A stretch of DNA of 64,000 nucleotides from Nitrobacter winogradskyi Nb-255 (lineage in GTDB: Bacteria > Pseudomonadota > Alphaproteobacteria > Rhizobiales > Xanthobacteraceae): positions 710,001-774,000 of the forward strand of contig NC_007406.1 of NCBI RefSeq assembly GCF_000012725.1. Direction: 5' to 3'. Position 1 is the stretch's first letter. Each line of letters opens with the position of its first letter. The translations under genes and the position numbers were made by a program. The notes beneath the pieces are model-generated. The model had not been told where the DNA came from, ran no database searches, and was given only the letters and a program-made list of their open reading frames with translations. Below are positions 9,448 through 17,842 of the stretch, one piece after another.

Positions 9448-9822
9448 ATGAGACAGAAATCCGGGCCGGAGAAAGCACCGGCAGAGCAGGTCGTGAAGGA
9501 CATCCGCCGGGCAACGCGCCGGCAGTTCTCGGCTGAAGAGAAGATCCGCATCGTGCTGGAAGGCGTGCGCGGCGAGGAGAGCATCGCCGAGCTGTGTCGG
9601 CGCGAGGGGATCGCCTCGTCGATGTATTACGGCTGGTCGAAGGAGTTCCTCGACGCCGGCAAGCGCCGTCTCGCTGGTGACACGGCCCGCGCCGCGACGT
9701 CGGACGAGGTGAAAGAGCTGCGCCGTGAGGCGCAGGCCCTGAAGGAGGCCGTGGCCGATCTCACCCTGGAAAACCGCCTGCTGAAAAAAAGCATGCTCGC
9801 GGATGGGGAGGACGACACATGA
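9448..9822 (+). CDS. IS3-like transposase OrfA
   Basis: The product is 124 residues. It has a helix-turn-helix (FSAEEKIRIVLEGVRGEESI, then CRREGIASSMYYGW) and a C-terminal leucine-rich coiled coil (VKELRREAQALKEAVADLTL), the standard OrfA plan for binding the IS ends. The stop overlaps the ATG of orfB (ATGA). An A7G run at 9784-9791 and an open downstream -1 frame would allow an OrfAB fusion by ribosomal slippage. Confidence 0.92.
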   Translation: MRQKSGPEKAPAEQVVKDIRRATRRQFSAEEKIRIVLEGVRGEESIAELCRREGIASSMYYGWSKEFLDAGKRRLAGDTARAATSDEVKELRREAQALKEAVADLTLENRLLKKSMLADGEDDT

Positions 9823-10799
9823 GGTATCCTGCATCCGAAAAGGCCGAGATCATTCGCCTGGTCGAGGCCTCGCATCTGCCGGCACGGCGAACCCTGGACA
9901 AGCTCGGCATCCCGCGCGCCACGTTCTATCGCTGGTACGATCGCTATCTCACCGGTGGGATCGAGGCTCTGGCCGATCATCGCTCGCGGCCGGATCGTGT
10001 CTGGAACCGGATTCCTGACCCAATCCGGGCCGAGATCGTCGAGCTGGCGCTGCGCGAAACGGAGCTGAGCCCGCGCGAGCTGGCGGTGCGCTTCACCGAC
10101 GAGAAGCGCTACTTTGTCTCGGAGGCGTCGGTATATCGGCTGCTGAAGGCTCATGATCTCATCACCAGCCCAGCCTATATCGTCATCAAGGCGGCGTCTG
10201 AGTTCAAGGACAAGACGACAGCGCCCAACCAGCTCTGGCAAACCGACTTCACCTACCTGAAGATCACGGGTTGGGGCTGGTATTATCTCTCGACCGTGCT
10301 CGACGACTTCTCCCGCTTCATCGTCGCCTGGAAGCTCTGCGCCACGATGCGGGCGGATGACGTCACCGCCACGCTCGATCTGGCTCTGGCGGCATCGGGG
10401 CTCGACCAGATCACGGTCGCGCATCGGCCGAGGCTGTTGAGCGACAACGGCGCCTCATACATCTCGGCCGAACTCGCTACCTGGCTCGACGGCAAGGGCA
10501 TGAAACACGTTCGCGGCGCGCCGTATCATCCCCAGACGCAGGGCAAGATCGAGCGCTGGCATCAGACCCTGAAGAACCGCATCCTGCTGGAAAACTACTA
10601 TCTGCCCGGCGACCTTGAACGGCAGGTCGCGGCCTTCGTCGAGCACTACAATCACGGCCGCTATCACGAGAGCATCGATAATCTCACGCCCGCTGACGTC
10701 TACTTCGGCCGCGGGCAGACCATCCTCACCGAACGCGAAAGGATCAAACGCCAGACCATCCACCAAAGACGCTTGCAGCATCACCTGCAGGCCGCCTAA
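9819..10799 (+). CDS. IS3-like transposase OrfB (DDE integrase core)
   Basis: The product is 326 residues. It begins with its own helix-turn-helix (RRTLDKLGIPRATFYRWYDR) and then the rve integrase core. The acidic triad can be read at QTDFTYLKI (D), LLSDNGASYIS (D) and HPQTQGKIERWHQTLKN (E). It catalyses cut-and-paste or copy-out transposition of the element. It is apparently identical in sequence to the product at 29720-30700 and shows no damage, so the element may be active. Confidence 0.93.
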   Translation: MRYPASEKAEIIRLVEASHLPARRTLDKLGIPRATFYRWYDRYLTGGIEALADHRSRPDRVWNRIPDPIRAEIVELALRETELSPRELAVRFTDEKRYFVSEASVYRLLKAHDLITSPAYIVIKAASEFKDKTTAPNQLWQTDFTYLKITGWGWYYLSTVLDDFSRFIVAWKLCATMRADDVTATLDLALAASGLDQITVAHRPRLLSDNGASYISAELATWLDGKGMKHVRGAPYHPQTQGKIERWHQTLKNRILLENYYLPGDLERQVAAFVEHYNHGRYHESIDNLTPADVYFGRGQTILTERERIKRQTIHQRRLQHHLQAA

Positions 10800-10872
10800 C
10801 CTCAAACCCAGATGAGCCAGAACCTCCGTTCCCGTGACCCCGGAACAGTCTCAATTCATCTGACGACGGACA

Positions 10873-11124
10873 GAGCGCCTTGAAGCGACTTCGGACTGCC
10901 GCAACACTTTATTGCTCGAAGGTTTATACTGCGATGGTAGCGTAATGGCGTCCGGAAGCAAGGGATCGTTGGTAAGGCGTCGGAGCACGAATCTGGCTTA
11001 CAGGGGCCGATAGGGAAAGGGATGCTTGCGGCGCTCCTGCTGCGTTCTGGGCCTGTTGTGTGGCGCGGGCGCAGCAGCAGGGAACTTAAAATCAGAATCC
11101 GTTCCTGCCTGAGCAGGAATCACT
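10873..11124. other. Gap between IS copy A and the glycan cluster, with a VIPAQAG-type repeat
   Basis: No gene is seen. The last part (about 11085-11150) contains the hairpin TTCCTGCCTGAGCAGGAA. Its minus-strand translation, RVIPAQAGTDSD, is the hallmark of a widespread short interspersed repeat. The repeat runs into the 3' end of the next gene. Confidence 0.6.
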
Positions 11125-12861
11125 CTAACGGGAGCACCCAGGATCCCGGTCTGACGTCTGTTGATCAGAACCCTGCAAAGATTGAGCCTTGGTCGCAAAT
11201 CGTTTCGAACTCATCTCCGGAAACGCCTCTTTCGAAATCAGCATAGGCAGGTCATTTCGGAGAAACCACTTCAGATTTATGAAGAGGGGATCTTCTTCCA
11301 GTCTAAAATTCGACAATGCCAGCGTCGCACTTCGAAAGTATTCGTCAGGAGGCCAGCGCTTATCAGGAACCAAGATCGATTTGCTCCGAAATCCTTGAAG
11401 CAGGCAATAGGAATAAGCCAATGCGCGCTGACGTTGCTCTGCCGGCATCGACCAGGCCTCTCGCGACACACTCATCAGAATGCTTTTGAGAGCTTCCATG
11501 CTGGATGCCTCCTCGATGATACCAAGACCCGAGAACTTATCCTCGCCCGTCGCGATCATTCTGTGTCCAGCCGCGGCCATTTCGTAGAGAACTGTTCCAC
11601 GAACCGTGAGACCGGCATCGCAATGCTTCATCACCTCACCAGCGCTCAGGTCGCCATCTGCAAACCCGACATTCTTGATCTCCGCGCAGTATTCGCGCAG
11701 CCTATCCCACGAACGCTCCCGATCGTAGATCGCGTTTAGCGGGTGCGGTTTTATAATCAAGTTGAGGTGTGTCAGTTGCCGCGCAAGATCAACGACGTCG
11801 ACGATAGCTTGCCAGTAATCGTCCGAGAGTTGTTTCGGCCGCGTCAGAGGAGCGTCCTGAAACACATGCGCGAATACGCAAACCGTCGGATTTTTTGGGT
11901 CAACGCCGCAGTTCTCAAGGAAGTCTTCGCGCGAAACTGGTGGCTGATCGACAGCATCGCGGTTCAACAGCGGGTCGATCGTCCGTGCCAGCGTGGCTTC
12001 GACAGCACCGTCGAACAGGTCAAGTCTGGGATCACCCAATAGAGCTTGATCGAAAGCGTAACTTTCCAGCATTTCTTTTAGGTCGCCGGGAAGACCGGAC
12101 GATAAATCTGTTAGATCCCGATATCGCGTAACAGCAATCGGGATGTACTGTTCGACCAGGAATGTTGGTGCGCCGCGCATGGCCGAGAAATCAGCGATCT
12201 GCCCCGATACTGAATAGCCAATGTGCCCCAATACACTCGCTCGAACCGACGACTGTCCAAGCACCATGGCAATAGCTTCGTAGTCCGCCGACACGAGTTT
12301 CGCGATTGCGATGAGTTCGTCGCTCAGATCGTCGATGGTGCTAGAGCCAAATCGTCTCAGAAACTCGTTGTAAATCAGAAGACCGCGTCGGGGGAATTTC
12401 GGTTCTGACAACAATCGAACGGCGTTCCTGAGAGAGGGTCCCGACTTGTCCTCTAATCGCCCGAGAAGGTCGCTCTCTACATTGGCTGACCAGACCGGAT
12501 CGGACAGCAAACGGTTGCGAAACTCGGAAATGTTGTAAAAGCGACTGACGCCGAACGAGCGAGCGATAGCCTGTTTTGCTTCAACGTCTGTCTTTCGATC
12601 ATCACCGAAGTCATCGGTGAAAATCCCGACGATCTCACCTCCCCAAATGTGCTGGATACACTTCGCAACCACGCAATTTGCGAACAGGTGGGAGTGCACA
12701 TTGGCATTGTGATAAAGGTCAAGAACGATGACGCGCTCGGACCGGGGTGGGGTAGAGGATGTCCAGAATCGTCGATTTTCTTCCAGAAATTCGCTTATGC
12801 TCATCGTCCCACGGAGATCCTCTGCGATCCGTTCGTCAAGTTTACAATCGCGGAAACCCAC
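11125..12861 (-). CDS. Putative capsule/glycan transferase in the pseudaminic acid cluster
   Basis: The product is 578 residues, with no signal peptide. The C-terminal half resembles capsule-polysaccharide KpsC/KpsS-like transferases: LNLIIKPHPLNAIYDRERSW, then GDLSAGEVMKHCDAGLTVRG and TVLYEMAAAGHRMIATGE. These are the usual nucleotide-sugar contact segments of that GT-B fold. The N-terminal half is unrecognised. It is the last gene of the pse cluster, so it may transfer the nonulosonic acid to flagellin or a surface glycan; that is inference. The start is GTG 12861; ATG 12804 (SISEFLEENRRFW) is an alternative. The last residues (about DRDPGCSR) are encoded by an interspersed repeat, so the native C terminus has been replaced. 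Confidence 0.6.
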   Translation of the reverse strand: MGFRDCKLDERIAEDLRGTMSISEFLEENRRFWTSSTPPRSERVIVLDLYHNANVHSHLFANCVVAKCIQHIWGGEIVGIFTDDFGDDRKTDVEAKQAIARSFGVSRFYNISEFRNRLLSDPVWSANVESDLLGRLEDKSGPSLRNAVRLLSEPKFPRRGLLIYNEFLRRFGSSTIDDLSDELIAIAKLVSADYEAIAMVLGQSSVRASVLGHIGYSVSGQIADFSAMRGAPTFLVEQYIPIAVTRYRDLTDLSSGLPGDLKEMLESYAFDQALLGDPRLDLFDGAVEATLARTIDPLLNRDAVDQPPVSREDFLENCGVDPKNPTVCVFAHVFQDAPLTRPKQLSDDYWQAIVDVVDLARQLTHLNLIIKPHPLNAIYDRERSWDRLREYCAEIKNVGFADGDLSAGEVMKHCDAGLTVRGTVLYEMAAAGHRMIATGEDKFSGLGIIEEASSMEALKSILMSVSREAWSMPAEQRQRALAYSYCLLQGFRSKSILVPDKRWPPDEYFRSATLALSNFRLEEDPLFINLKWFLRNDLPMLISKEAFPEMSSKRFATKAQSLQGSDQQTSDRDPGCSR

Positions 12862-12972
12862 CCGAAGAGGTCACGTCCCAGCCTCGCTCCATCCGAGGTC
12901 CGGTCGGGCGTGCTTTCGCACTCGGCAGATCTTCCGTTCTTGCGGCTGAAGTCTCAAGATACAGCCAAACTT

Positions 12973-14130
12973 TCAAGCTTCGAGCGCGTAGGATAGCCGT
13001 TCCATGACGTAATCCTGCTGATCGACGCTCAGGTTTGGGTGAATAGGCAACGTTAGCGCGAAGTCGTAATATTTCTCGGCAGCCGGAAAATCTCCGCGAG
13101 AGAATCCCAGGGCGCGGTACCACGGTTGCAGATGGACCGGTATGTAGTGGACGTTGACACCTATACCTGAAGCGCGCATCGCCGCAAAAACCTCGGCGCG
13201 AGTACGTCGCACGGTTTGATCCAGTTCAATGACATACAGATGCAGTGCCGAGAGAGTGCCCTCCGGCACGAACTGGCGGATCACGGGAAGACCGGCAAGC
13301 CCTTCGTGATAACGCGCCGCGATCGTCTGACGCCGGGCAACGAACTCGGCGAGGCGATCAAATTGCCTCACGCCGAGCGCCGCCTGGATGTCGGTCATAC
13401 GGTAATTGAAGCCGAGCATCACCTGTTCGTAGTACCAAGCGCCTTCGGGAACAGCGGTCATATCAGCGGGATCGCGCGAGATGCCGTGGTTGCGCAGCAG
13501 ACGCATGCGATGCGCGATCTCCGCAGAACGCGTGGTCGCGGCGCCGCCTTCTCCTGTCGTCACGATCTTGACGGGATGGAAGGAAAAAACGGTAACGTCG
13601 GCGAACTCGCACGAACCGATGGGCCGATTCTGGTAGTATCCGCCAACGGCATGGCTCGCATCTTCAAGAATGCGGAAGCCGTGTCGGTCCGCCAGACGGC
13701 GGATGGCGGCAAGATCGGCGGAAGTGCCGGCGAAGTCCACTGGAGCGACGACCTTCGGCAGGGTGCCGTCGCGCTCGGCCGCTTCGAGCTTGCTGGCGAG
13801 TGCCTCGACATCCATGTTTCGGGTCTTGGCGTTGATATCGACGAAATCGACGGTCGCGCCGCAGTAGAGACCGCAGTTGGCGGAGGCCACAAAGGTGTTC
13901 GGCACGGTCCAGAGCCGATCCGATGGGCCGAGCCCGAGCGCAAGACAGGCGATGTGAAGAGCCGCGGTTGCCGAGGAAAAGGCTACCGCTTCAGGCGCGT
14001 CGACTGTCCGCGCCAACGTCTCCTCGAACCTGGGGACCATCGGCCCCTGGGTCAGGAAGTCCGACCGAAGGACGTCGACGACCGCCTCGACATCGGCGCT
14101 AGAGATGTCCTGACGGCCATAGGGAATCAT
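12973..14130 (-). CDS. pseC: UDP-4-amino-4,6-dideoxy-N-acetyl-beta-L-altrosamine transaminase
   Basis: The product is 385 residues of the DegT/DnrJ/EryC1 PLP aminotransferase family. It begins with the PseC-typical IPYGRQDISSADVEAVVDVL. PLP contacts are visible (FSSATAALHIACLALGLG; ILEDASHAVGGYY), and the catalytic lysine lies in FSFHPVKIVTTGEGG. It transfers an amino group to the 4-keto sugar made by PseB in the CMP-pseudaminic acid pathway. Its start overlaps the pseB stop by four bases (ATGA), so the pair is translationally coupled. Confidence 0.93.
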   Translation of the reverse strand: MIPYGRQDISSADVEAVVDVLRSDFLTQGPMVPRFEETLARTVDAPEAVAFSSATAALHIACLALGLGPSDRLWTVPNTFVASANCGLYCGATVDFVDINAKTRNMDVEALASKLEAAERDGTLPKVVAPVDFAGTSADLAAIRRLADRHGFRILEDASHAVGGYYQNRPIGSCEFADVTVFSFHPVKIVTTGEGGAATTRSAEIAHRMRLLRNHGISRDPADMTAVPEGAWYYEQVMLGFNYRMTDIQAALGVRQFDRLAEFVARRQTIAARYHEGLAGLPVIRQFVPEGTLSALHLYVIELDQTVRRTRAEVFAAMRASGIGVNVHYIPVHLQPWYRALGFSRGDFPAAEKYYDFALTLPIHPNLSVDQQDYVMERLSYALEA

Positions 14131-15128
14131 GTCCTGGTCCGTTCATAAAATTCCCGGATTTGCTCCACGGAGTAACGGACCGGGTTTGTACCGGAGTTGT
14201 ACTCGAAACCCCGCGTTACGGGAGCGCCAGTCTCACGGAGACGGTTCTCCAAATAGTCACAACCGCGATCGTGAAACTTGATCGACGGTCGCATTACATA
14301 ATGGTCACTGAACTCAAGCGTCAAATGGCTATTATCCGCAGGGCACAGTATTTCGTGCAGCTTTTCGCCCGGCCGGATACCAATCAAGTTCTGTGGCAGG
14401 TGCGGCGCCATCGCCGTTGCAAGGTCGACTATCCGGATCGACGGCAACTTCGGTACGAAGATCTCGCCGCCTTGCATGCGTTGGAAGCACCTCAGAACGA
14501 AGTCCACGCTTTCCTGCAGCGAGATCCAGAAACGGGTCATGGCGGTGTCGGTAATCGGCAATGACGTCGCGCCTTGTGCCATCAGTTTCTCGAAGAATGG
14601 GACGACCGATCCGCGCGAGCCGGCAACGTTGCCGTAGCGCACGACCGAGAAGGCGGTACGTCGCCTGCCTGCCATATTGTTGGCCGCAATGAACAGTTTA
14701 TCCGATGCAAGCTTGGTGGCGCCATACAGGTTGATCGGATTGGCCGCTTTATCGCTTGAGAGCGCGATCACCTGCTCAACGTTGTTGGCAAGCGCGGCTG
14801 CTACAATATTCTCCGCGCCATGAATGTTGGTTCGGATACATTCCGTTGGATTGTATTCGGAGGCCGTCACCTGTTTCATGGCGGCAGCATGAACGATGCA
14901 GTCGATTCCACGCGTCGCTTCGATCAAACGCGCGCCGTCACGTACATCACCGATCAGCCAGCGAATGCAGGGTGCATTTACTTCCTGCTGCATCTCGAAC
15001 TGCTTGAGCTCATCACGTGAATAGAAAACGAGGCGCGCCAGGTCGTAGCGTTCGAGTAGTATGCTCGCAAACTTGCGTCCGAATGAGCCTGTACCGCCGG
15101 AAACAAATACGGATTTGCCGTTGAACAC
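14127..15128 (-). CDS. pseB: UDP-N-acetylglucosamine 4,6-dehydratase (inverting)
   Basis: The product is 333 residues, an extended SDR. It has the NADP motif SVFVSGGTGSFGRKFASILL and the signature ALSSDKAANPINLYGATKLA, giving the Asp/Lys pair plus the YxxxK site that perform C4 oxidation and C5-inverting dehydration. This is the committed step of pseudaminic acid synthesis. It is the first gene of the pseB-pseC pair. About 1 kb without an intact gene, containing a pseI relic, separates it from the pseF-like gene upstream, so pseBC may have their own promoter. Confidence 0.94.
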   Translation of the reverse strand: MFNGKSVFVSGGTGSFGRKFASILLERYDLARLVFYSRDELKQFEMQQEVNAPCIRWLIGDVRDGARLIEATRGIDCIVHAAAMKQVTASEYNPTECIRTNIHGAENIVAAALANNVEQVIALSSDKAANPINLYGATKLASDKLFIAANNMAGRRRTAFSVVRYGNVAGSRGSVVPFFEKLMAQGATSLPITDTAMTRFWISLQESVDFVLRCFQRMQGGEIFVPKLPSIRIVDLATAMAPHLPQNLIGIRPGEKLHEILCPADNSHLTLEFSDHYVMRPSIKFHDRGCDYLENRLRETGAPVTRGFEYNSGTNPVRYSVEQIREFYERTRT

Positions 15129-15731
15129 CTGGACCTCTCTTTACCTGGGAATGGCGTAACCGAAGTCCGCGCGATGTCAATGACGGGACAGTCAGATTAA
15201 ATCAACGAAGGGCACGTCGTGGCGGTCGTCCGGCCACACAGAAAGTCGTCCACCCTATACTCCGACTCACTTTTGTTCAGACACGCAGCAGATGACGTAG
15301 CCGGTTGCCCTGAGTGAGCCACGCTGCCAGCGAACCGCGTTCTGATCTCCGCACATCGTTAGGGGATGGATGCCGTTCATCAAGGCGCCAAGCCCGCCCC
15401 CAAGCCTGTAGGCGAGCACTTATCAGAAACCGGCTATCCCTGCGCTGGTTCGGGATAGTTGTGGATGTCATGAGATCCGCGCGTCCCGGCAGCGATTCCG
15501 CGCTAGAATGCGAGGGTGTGAACGGGTCCGGACAATCGAGCTTGCGCTTTTTAGTTCTTAAACGTCTGTAAAACTCATCAAAGTCGTTCCTCCTTTCCAT
15601 CTTCCGGTATCGCCCCGAACTGCTCCGTACCAACAGGCCGCAAAGCGGCAGGCTTTTCCTCCGGTCTGGACAAGTGAACCTGTTGGTGCCGATCGGTCGT
15701 ACGTCGAAGTAATCCTAGAGCGGAATCACGT
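15129..15731. other. Non-coding remnant DNA between pseB and the pseI relic
   Basis: I see no supported gene. Small frames occur on both strands but none resembles a known protein or has a good ribosome site. CTAGAGCGGAATCACGTTTAG at 15715 resembles one end of the dispersed repeat family. Together with the adjoining pseI fragment it looks like the scar of a deletion. Confidence 0.5.
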
Positions 15732-16061
15732 TTAGCCTCTCTTTGACCGAATAAACAACTCATTCCAAGCCAAATAAATGACCATCATGCCAGCAATATA
15801 CGTTTGCAATCTCGGCGCGTCAGCACCAATCTTGGTTGCGGCGTCAACGATCATCCAAACGCTTTGTCGAGCGCAAATTGGGATTGCCGGGCATTCTGCG
15901 TGAACGAACGGAGGACGTTCTGTTCCGTTCCCACTACGATTTGCGATGGTGATTTCTGAATGGAACGGACTTTCTGCTCGGATCGTCACCGGATGCGCGA
16001 TTTCGAGCGCCGCACGATGACCTTCGCAGCCTTCGTCCGCCCCCGCAATGATCCGCATCAA
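15732..16061 (-). pseudogene. N-terminal relic of a second pseI (pseudaminic acid synthase) gene
   Basis: The frame (109 codons) contains SEITIANRSGNG, ERPPFVHAE, then MIVDAATKIGADAPRLQTY and NELFIRSKRG before a stop. These line up in order with the first 75 residues of PseI/NeuB proteins. The intact copy at 17.8-18.9 kb has PPYIIAELSANHN, IIEAAAGAGADAVKIQTYTA and EEFLIKGG. The conserved AELSANHN block is corrupted and the TIM barrel and SAF domain are absent. It lies in the right place for a classical pseB-C-F-I order, so the original synthase was probably lost and replaced. Confidence 0.7.
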
Positions 16062-16119
16062 TGCCTGGGCGCCTTATACGCTCTGCTCGACGCCCTGATT
16101 AATCCTTCTGGATCGCCCC

Positions 16120-16845
16120 TTAGATGGTTTTCTGTTGAATGTGAGAGTTGATTGTCATGAGCCTCGGATGTGCTTTCAGAAGAGCCTTTAAGGCAGCGTA
16201 ATCCATCTCCGCCGCACGATGATGTTCAATCAAAAGTTTGACGAGTTTGAAGTCGTCGTCGGTGTCGACGGTGATGCGCCAGTCGCTGAGATCGTCTTGA
16301 TCCGTGTAGGACTCGTGGTGAATATCCGGCATCGATGTCCGAATATAACTTGTCACATGCTCGCGCTCGGACGATAGCCTCGCGTTCTCCGCGGCAAAGT
16401 CCAGTGAACGTCGGGAAAAAATTTCGAAATCCAGGCCGCGGGGGTAGGTCCGTTTCTCCGCGTTCGAGAGATAAACGGATCTGCTCTTCAAGCTCAGATA
16501 GATATCGAGGCCAGCACGGATCAACTCCGGGCAGATGAGAGGGCAGTCCGACGTCACGCGGATCACATGGCGAGCCTCGTGCGCGCGCGCCGCTCCTTGG
16601 TAACGTTCCAGTACGTCATTCTCGCTGCCTCGGAACACCGGAACGTCAAGTGCGGCGCAGAGTTCGACGACAGGGTTGTCGGACTGATTCGTTGTCGTCG
16701 CGACGATCACGGGAACGCCGACCTCGGCGAGGCGACCGAGATGCGTTTCGAGAAGGGTGCGCTCGCCGGCGCGCATCAAGATCTTGCCCGGAAGGCGAGT
16801 GCTTGTCATGCGCGCCTGAGTAATGATGACGGCTTCATTCGACAT
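16120..16845 (-). CDS. PseF/SpsF-type acylneuraminate cytidylyltransferase
   Basis: The product is 241 residues. It has the nucleotidyltransferase signature VIITQARMTSTRLPGK at the N terminus, then PVFRGSENDVLERYQGAA and RVTSDCPLICPELI, matching the SpsF/PseF branch. It would activate pseudaminic (or a related nonulosonic) acid with CTP. I start at ATG 16845 (SNEAVIITQA). The SpsF-like family is broad, so the sugar is inferred from neighbouring pseB, pseC, pseI and the Pse-associated methylase. Confidence 0.82.
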   Translation of the reverse strand: MSNEAVIITQARMTSTRLPGKILMRAGERTLLETHLGRLAEVGVPVIVATTTNQSDNPVVELCAALDVPVFRGSENDVLERYQGAARAHEARHVIRVTSDCPLICPELIRAGLDIYLSLKSRSVYLSNAEKRTYPRGLDFEIFSRRSLDFAAENARLSSEREHVTSYIRTSMPDIHHESYTDQDDLSDWRITVDTDDDFKLVKLLIEHHRAAEMDYAALKALLKAHPRLMTINSHIQQKTI

Positions 16846-16854
16846 CGCGGCCAC

Positions 16855-17127
16855 CGGGAGCGGCGTTCATCACATGGCCGGCGTCTTCGTTCGTGAGATG
16901 GATACGGAACATCGGCAGATTCAGCCTGGATTGTAGATGGTGCAATGGATTTGCTGGTTCGGCGGTGGTTCTTGCTGGCGGCTGTTCTTGCTGGCGGCTG
17001 TTCTATACCGAACCCTTGGAAGATTCGCATACTCGAAAGGCGCCGACCACGAGCCAGCATCCTGACGCTGTGCGTAGCGCAGGTCAGTAACACCCCGTTG
17101 ATGCTATTCCTGCTTCTTGCGGACTGA
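16855..17127. other. Gap between pseF-like gene and methylase gene, with a 16-bp tandem repeat
   Basis: There is no confident gene. Two exact copies of TTCTTGCTGGCGGCTG lie at 16969-16984 and 16985-17000. A plus-strand 60-codon frame from 16945 has a lipobox-like start (LLAAVLAGGCS) created by this repeat, but nothing else supports it. Confidence 0.5.
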
Positions 17128-17748
17128 TCAGGCTCGCTTTTCCATCAAGAACCACGTTATGTCGTCTGCAGGGAATACCGGGTCTCGATGATAGATGAAT
17201 CCGTAGTCGACAAGTTTTAGATCGGGGAATCTGTCCATCATCTCGCCGGCGAAATCCCGTTTCCACAACCGCCCGCTGTGACCACGATAGCTGATCTCGA
17301 CCACGGAAGGATTGTAGTACTCCGCCGTGAGGACATAACGATTGCTGGCTTGATAGAGCCTTTCATAAGCCACCGGCAGCATGTCAGGATTGAGGTGGAT
17401 CAAGACGCCGACGGTAAACGCCAGATCGACCCCTGGCCACTCGACTGGTTCAAACAGCGTCGTATTGGAAGCAGCTATTCCGGGTATCGTCGCCAGCCTT
17501 TCGAAGGCTCGGCTGTTTATTTCGATGGCTTGAAACGCTGCGTGTGGAAGCAGGCTCTTGAGGGCCAGAATATTTAGGCCGATGTTGGCGCCAAGCTCCC
17601 GAGCCGACCGGATCTGGCTACATCGCTGGACAACTCGGGAAAACATCGCGATCTTGGCGGCCACCAGTTCCTGACTTTTATTCCGGTCGATATAGTTGTC
17701 GCCAAACTCTCCGGCCCAGAATTGCTCTTGTTCTGTAATCTGGGTCAT
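17128..17748 (-). CDS. Pseudaminic acid biosynthesis-associated methylase
   Basis: The product is 206 residues. It begins TEQEQFWAGEFGDNYIDRN, characteristic of the Pse-associated methylase family. A degenerate SAM site follows (ARELGANIGLNILALKSLLP, with Asn-Ile where Cys-Gly-Thr is usual), then VDLAFTVGVLIHLNPDMLP and ILTAEYYNPSVVEISYRGH-type segments (here YVLTAEYYNPS). Members lie in nonulosonic acid loci and are thought to methylate the sugar or its carrier. It is placed between pseI and pseF on the same strand. Confidence 0.85.
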   Translation of the reverse strand: MTQITEQEQFWAGEFGDNYIDRNKSQELVAAKIAMFSRVVQRCSQIRSARELGANIGLNILALKSLLPHAAFQAIEINSRAFERLATIPGIAASNTTLFEPVEWPGVDLAFTVGVLIHLNPDMLPVAYERLYQASNRYVLTAEYYNPSVVEISYRGHSGRLWKRDFAGEMMDRFPDLKLVDYGFIYHRDPVFPADDITWFLMEKRA

Positions 17749-17842
17749 AGGTATTGCTTCCTCTTTGATTCCGCCCCGATCCTCCCGACGGGTTGCCGTG
17801 AGAAGGTCTTGAGGTCGATTAGCGCGCGCGATGGTGATATCG

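Larger units (their letters stand above)
9363..10872 (+). mobile_element. IS3-like insertion sequence, copy A (1510 bp)
   Basis: The element is delimited by comparison with an apparently identical copy at 29264-30773. Ends are imperfect inverted repeats, TGTCCGCCGTCAG on the left and CTGACGACGGACA on the right (12 of 13 match). It carries two overlapping transposase frames. Flanks (GTGCAAGTT left, GAGCGCCTT right) show no target duplication, unlike copy B, so this copy has probably lost one original flank by deletion or recombination. Confidence 0.93.

Noticed and set aside
15277-15763. Two minus-strand small frames between pseB and the pseI relic
   Set aside because: No family motif, no ribosome site, and they lie in scar-like DNA containing a dispersed-repeat end.
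16945-17127. 60-codon plus-strand frame with a lipobox-like LLAAVLAGGCS
   Set aside because: The lipobox is created by a 16-bp tandem repeat, the frame lacks a good ribosome site, and it runs antisense between two cotranscribed genes.
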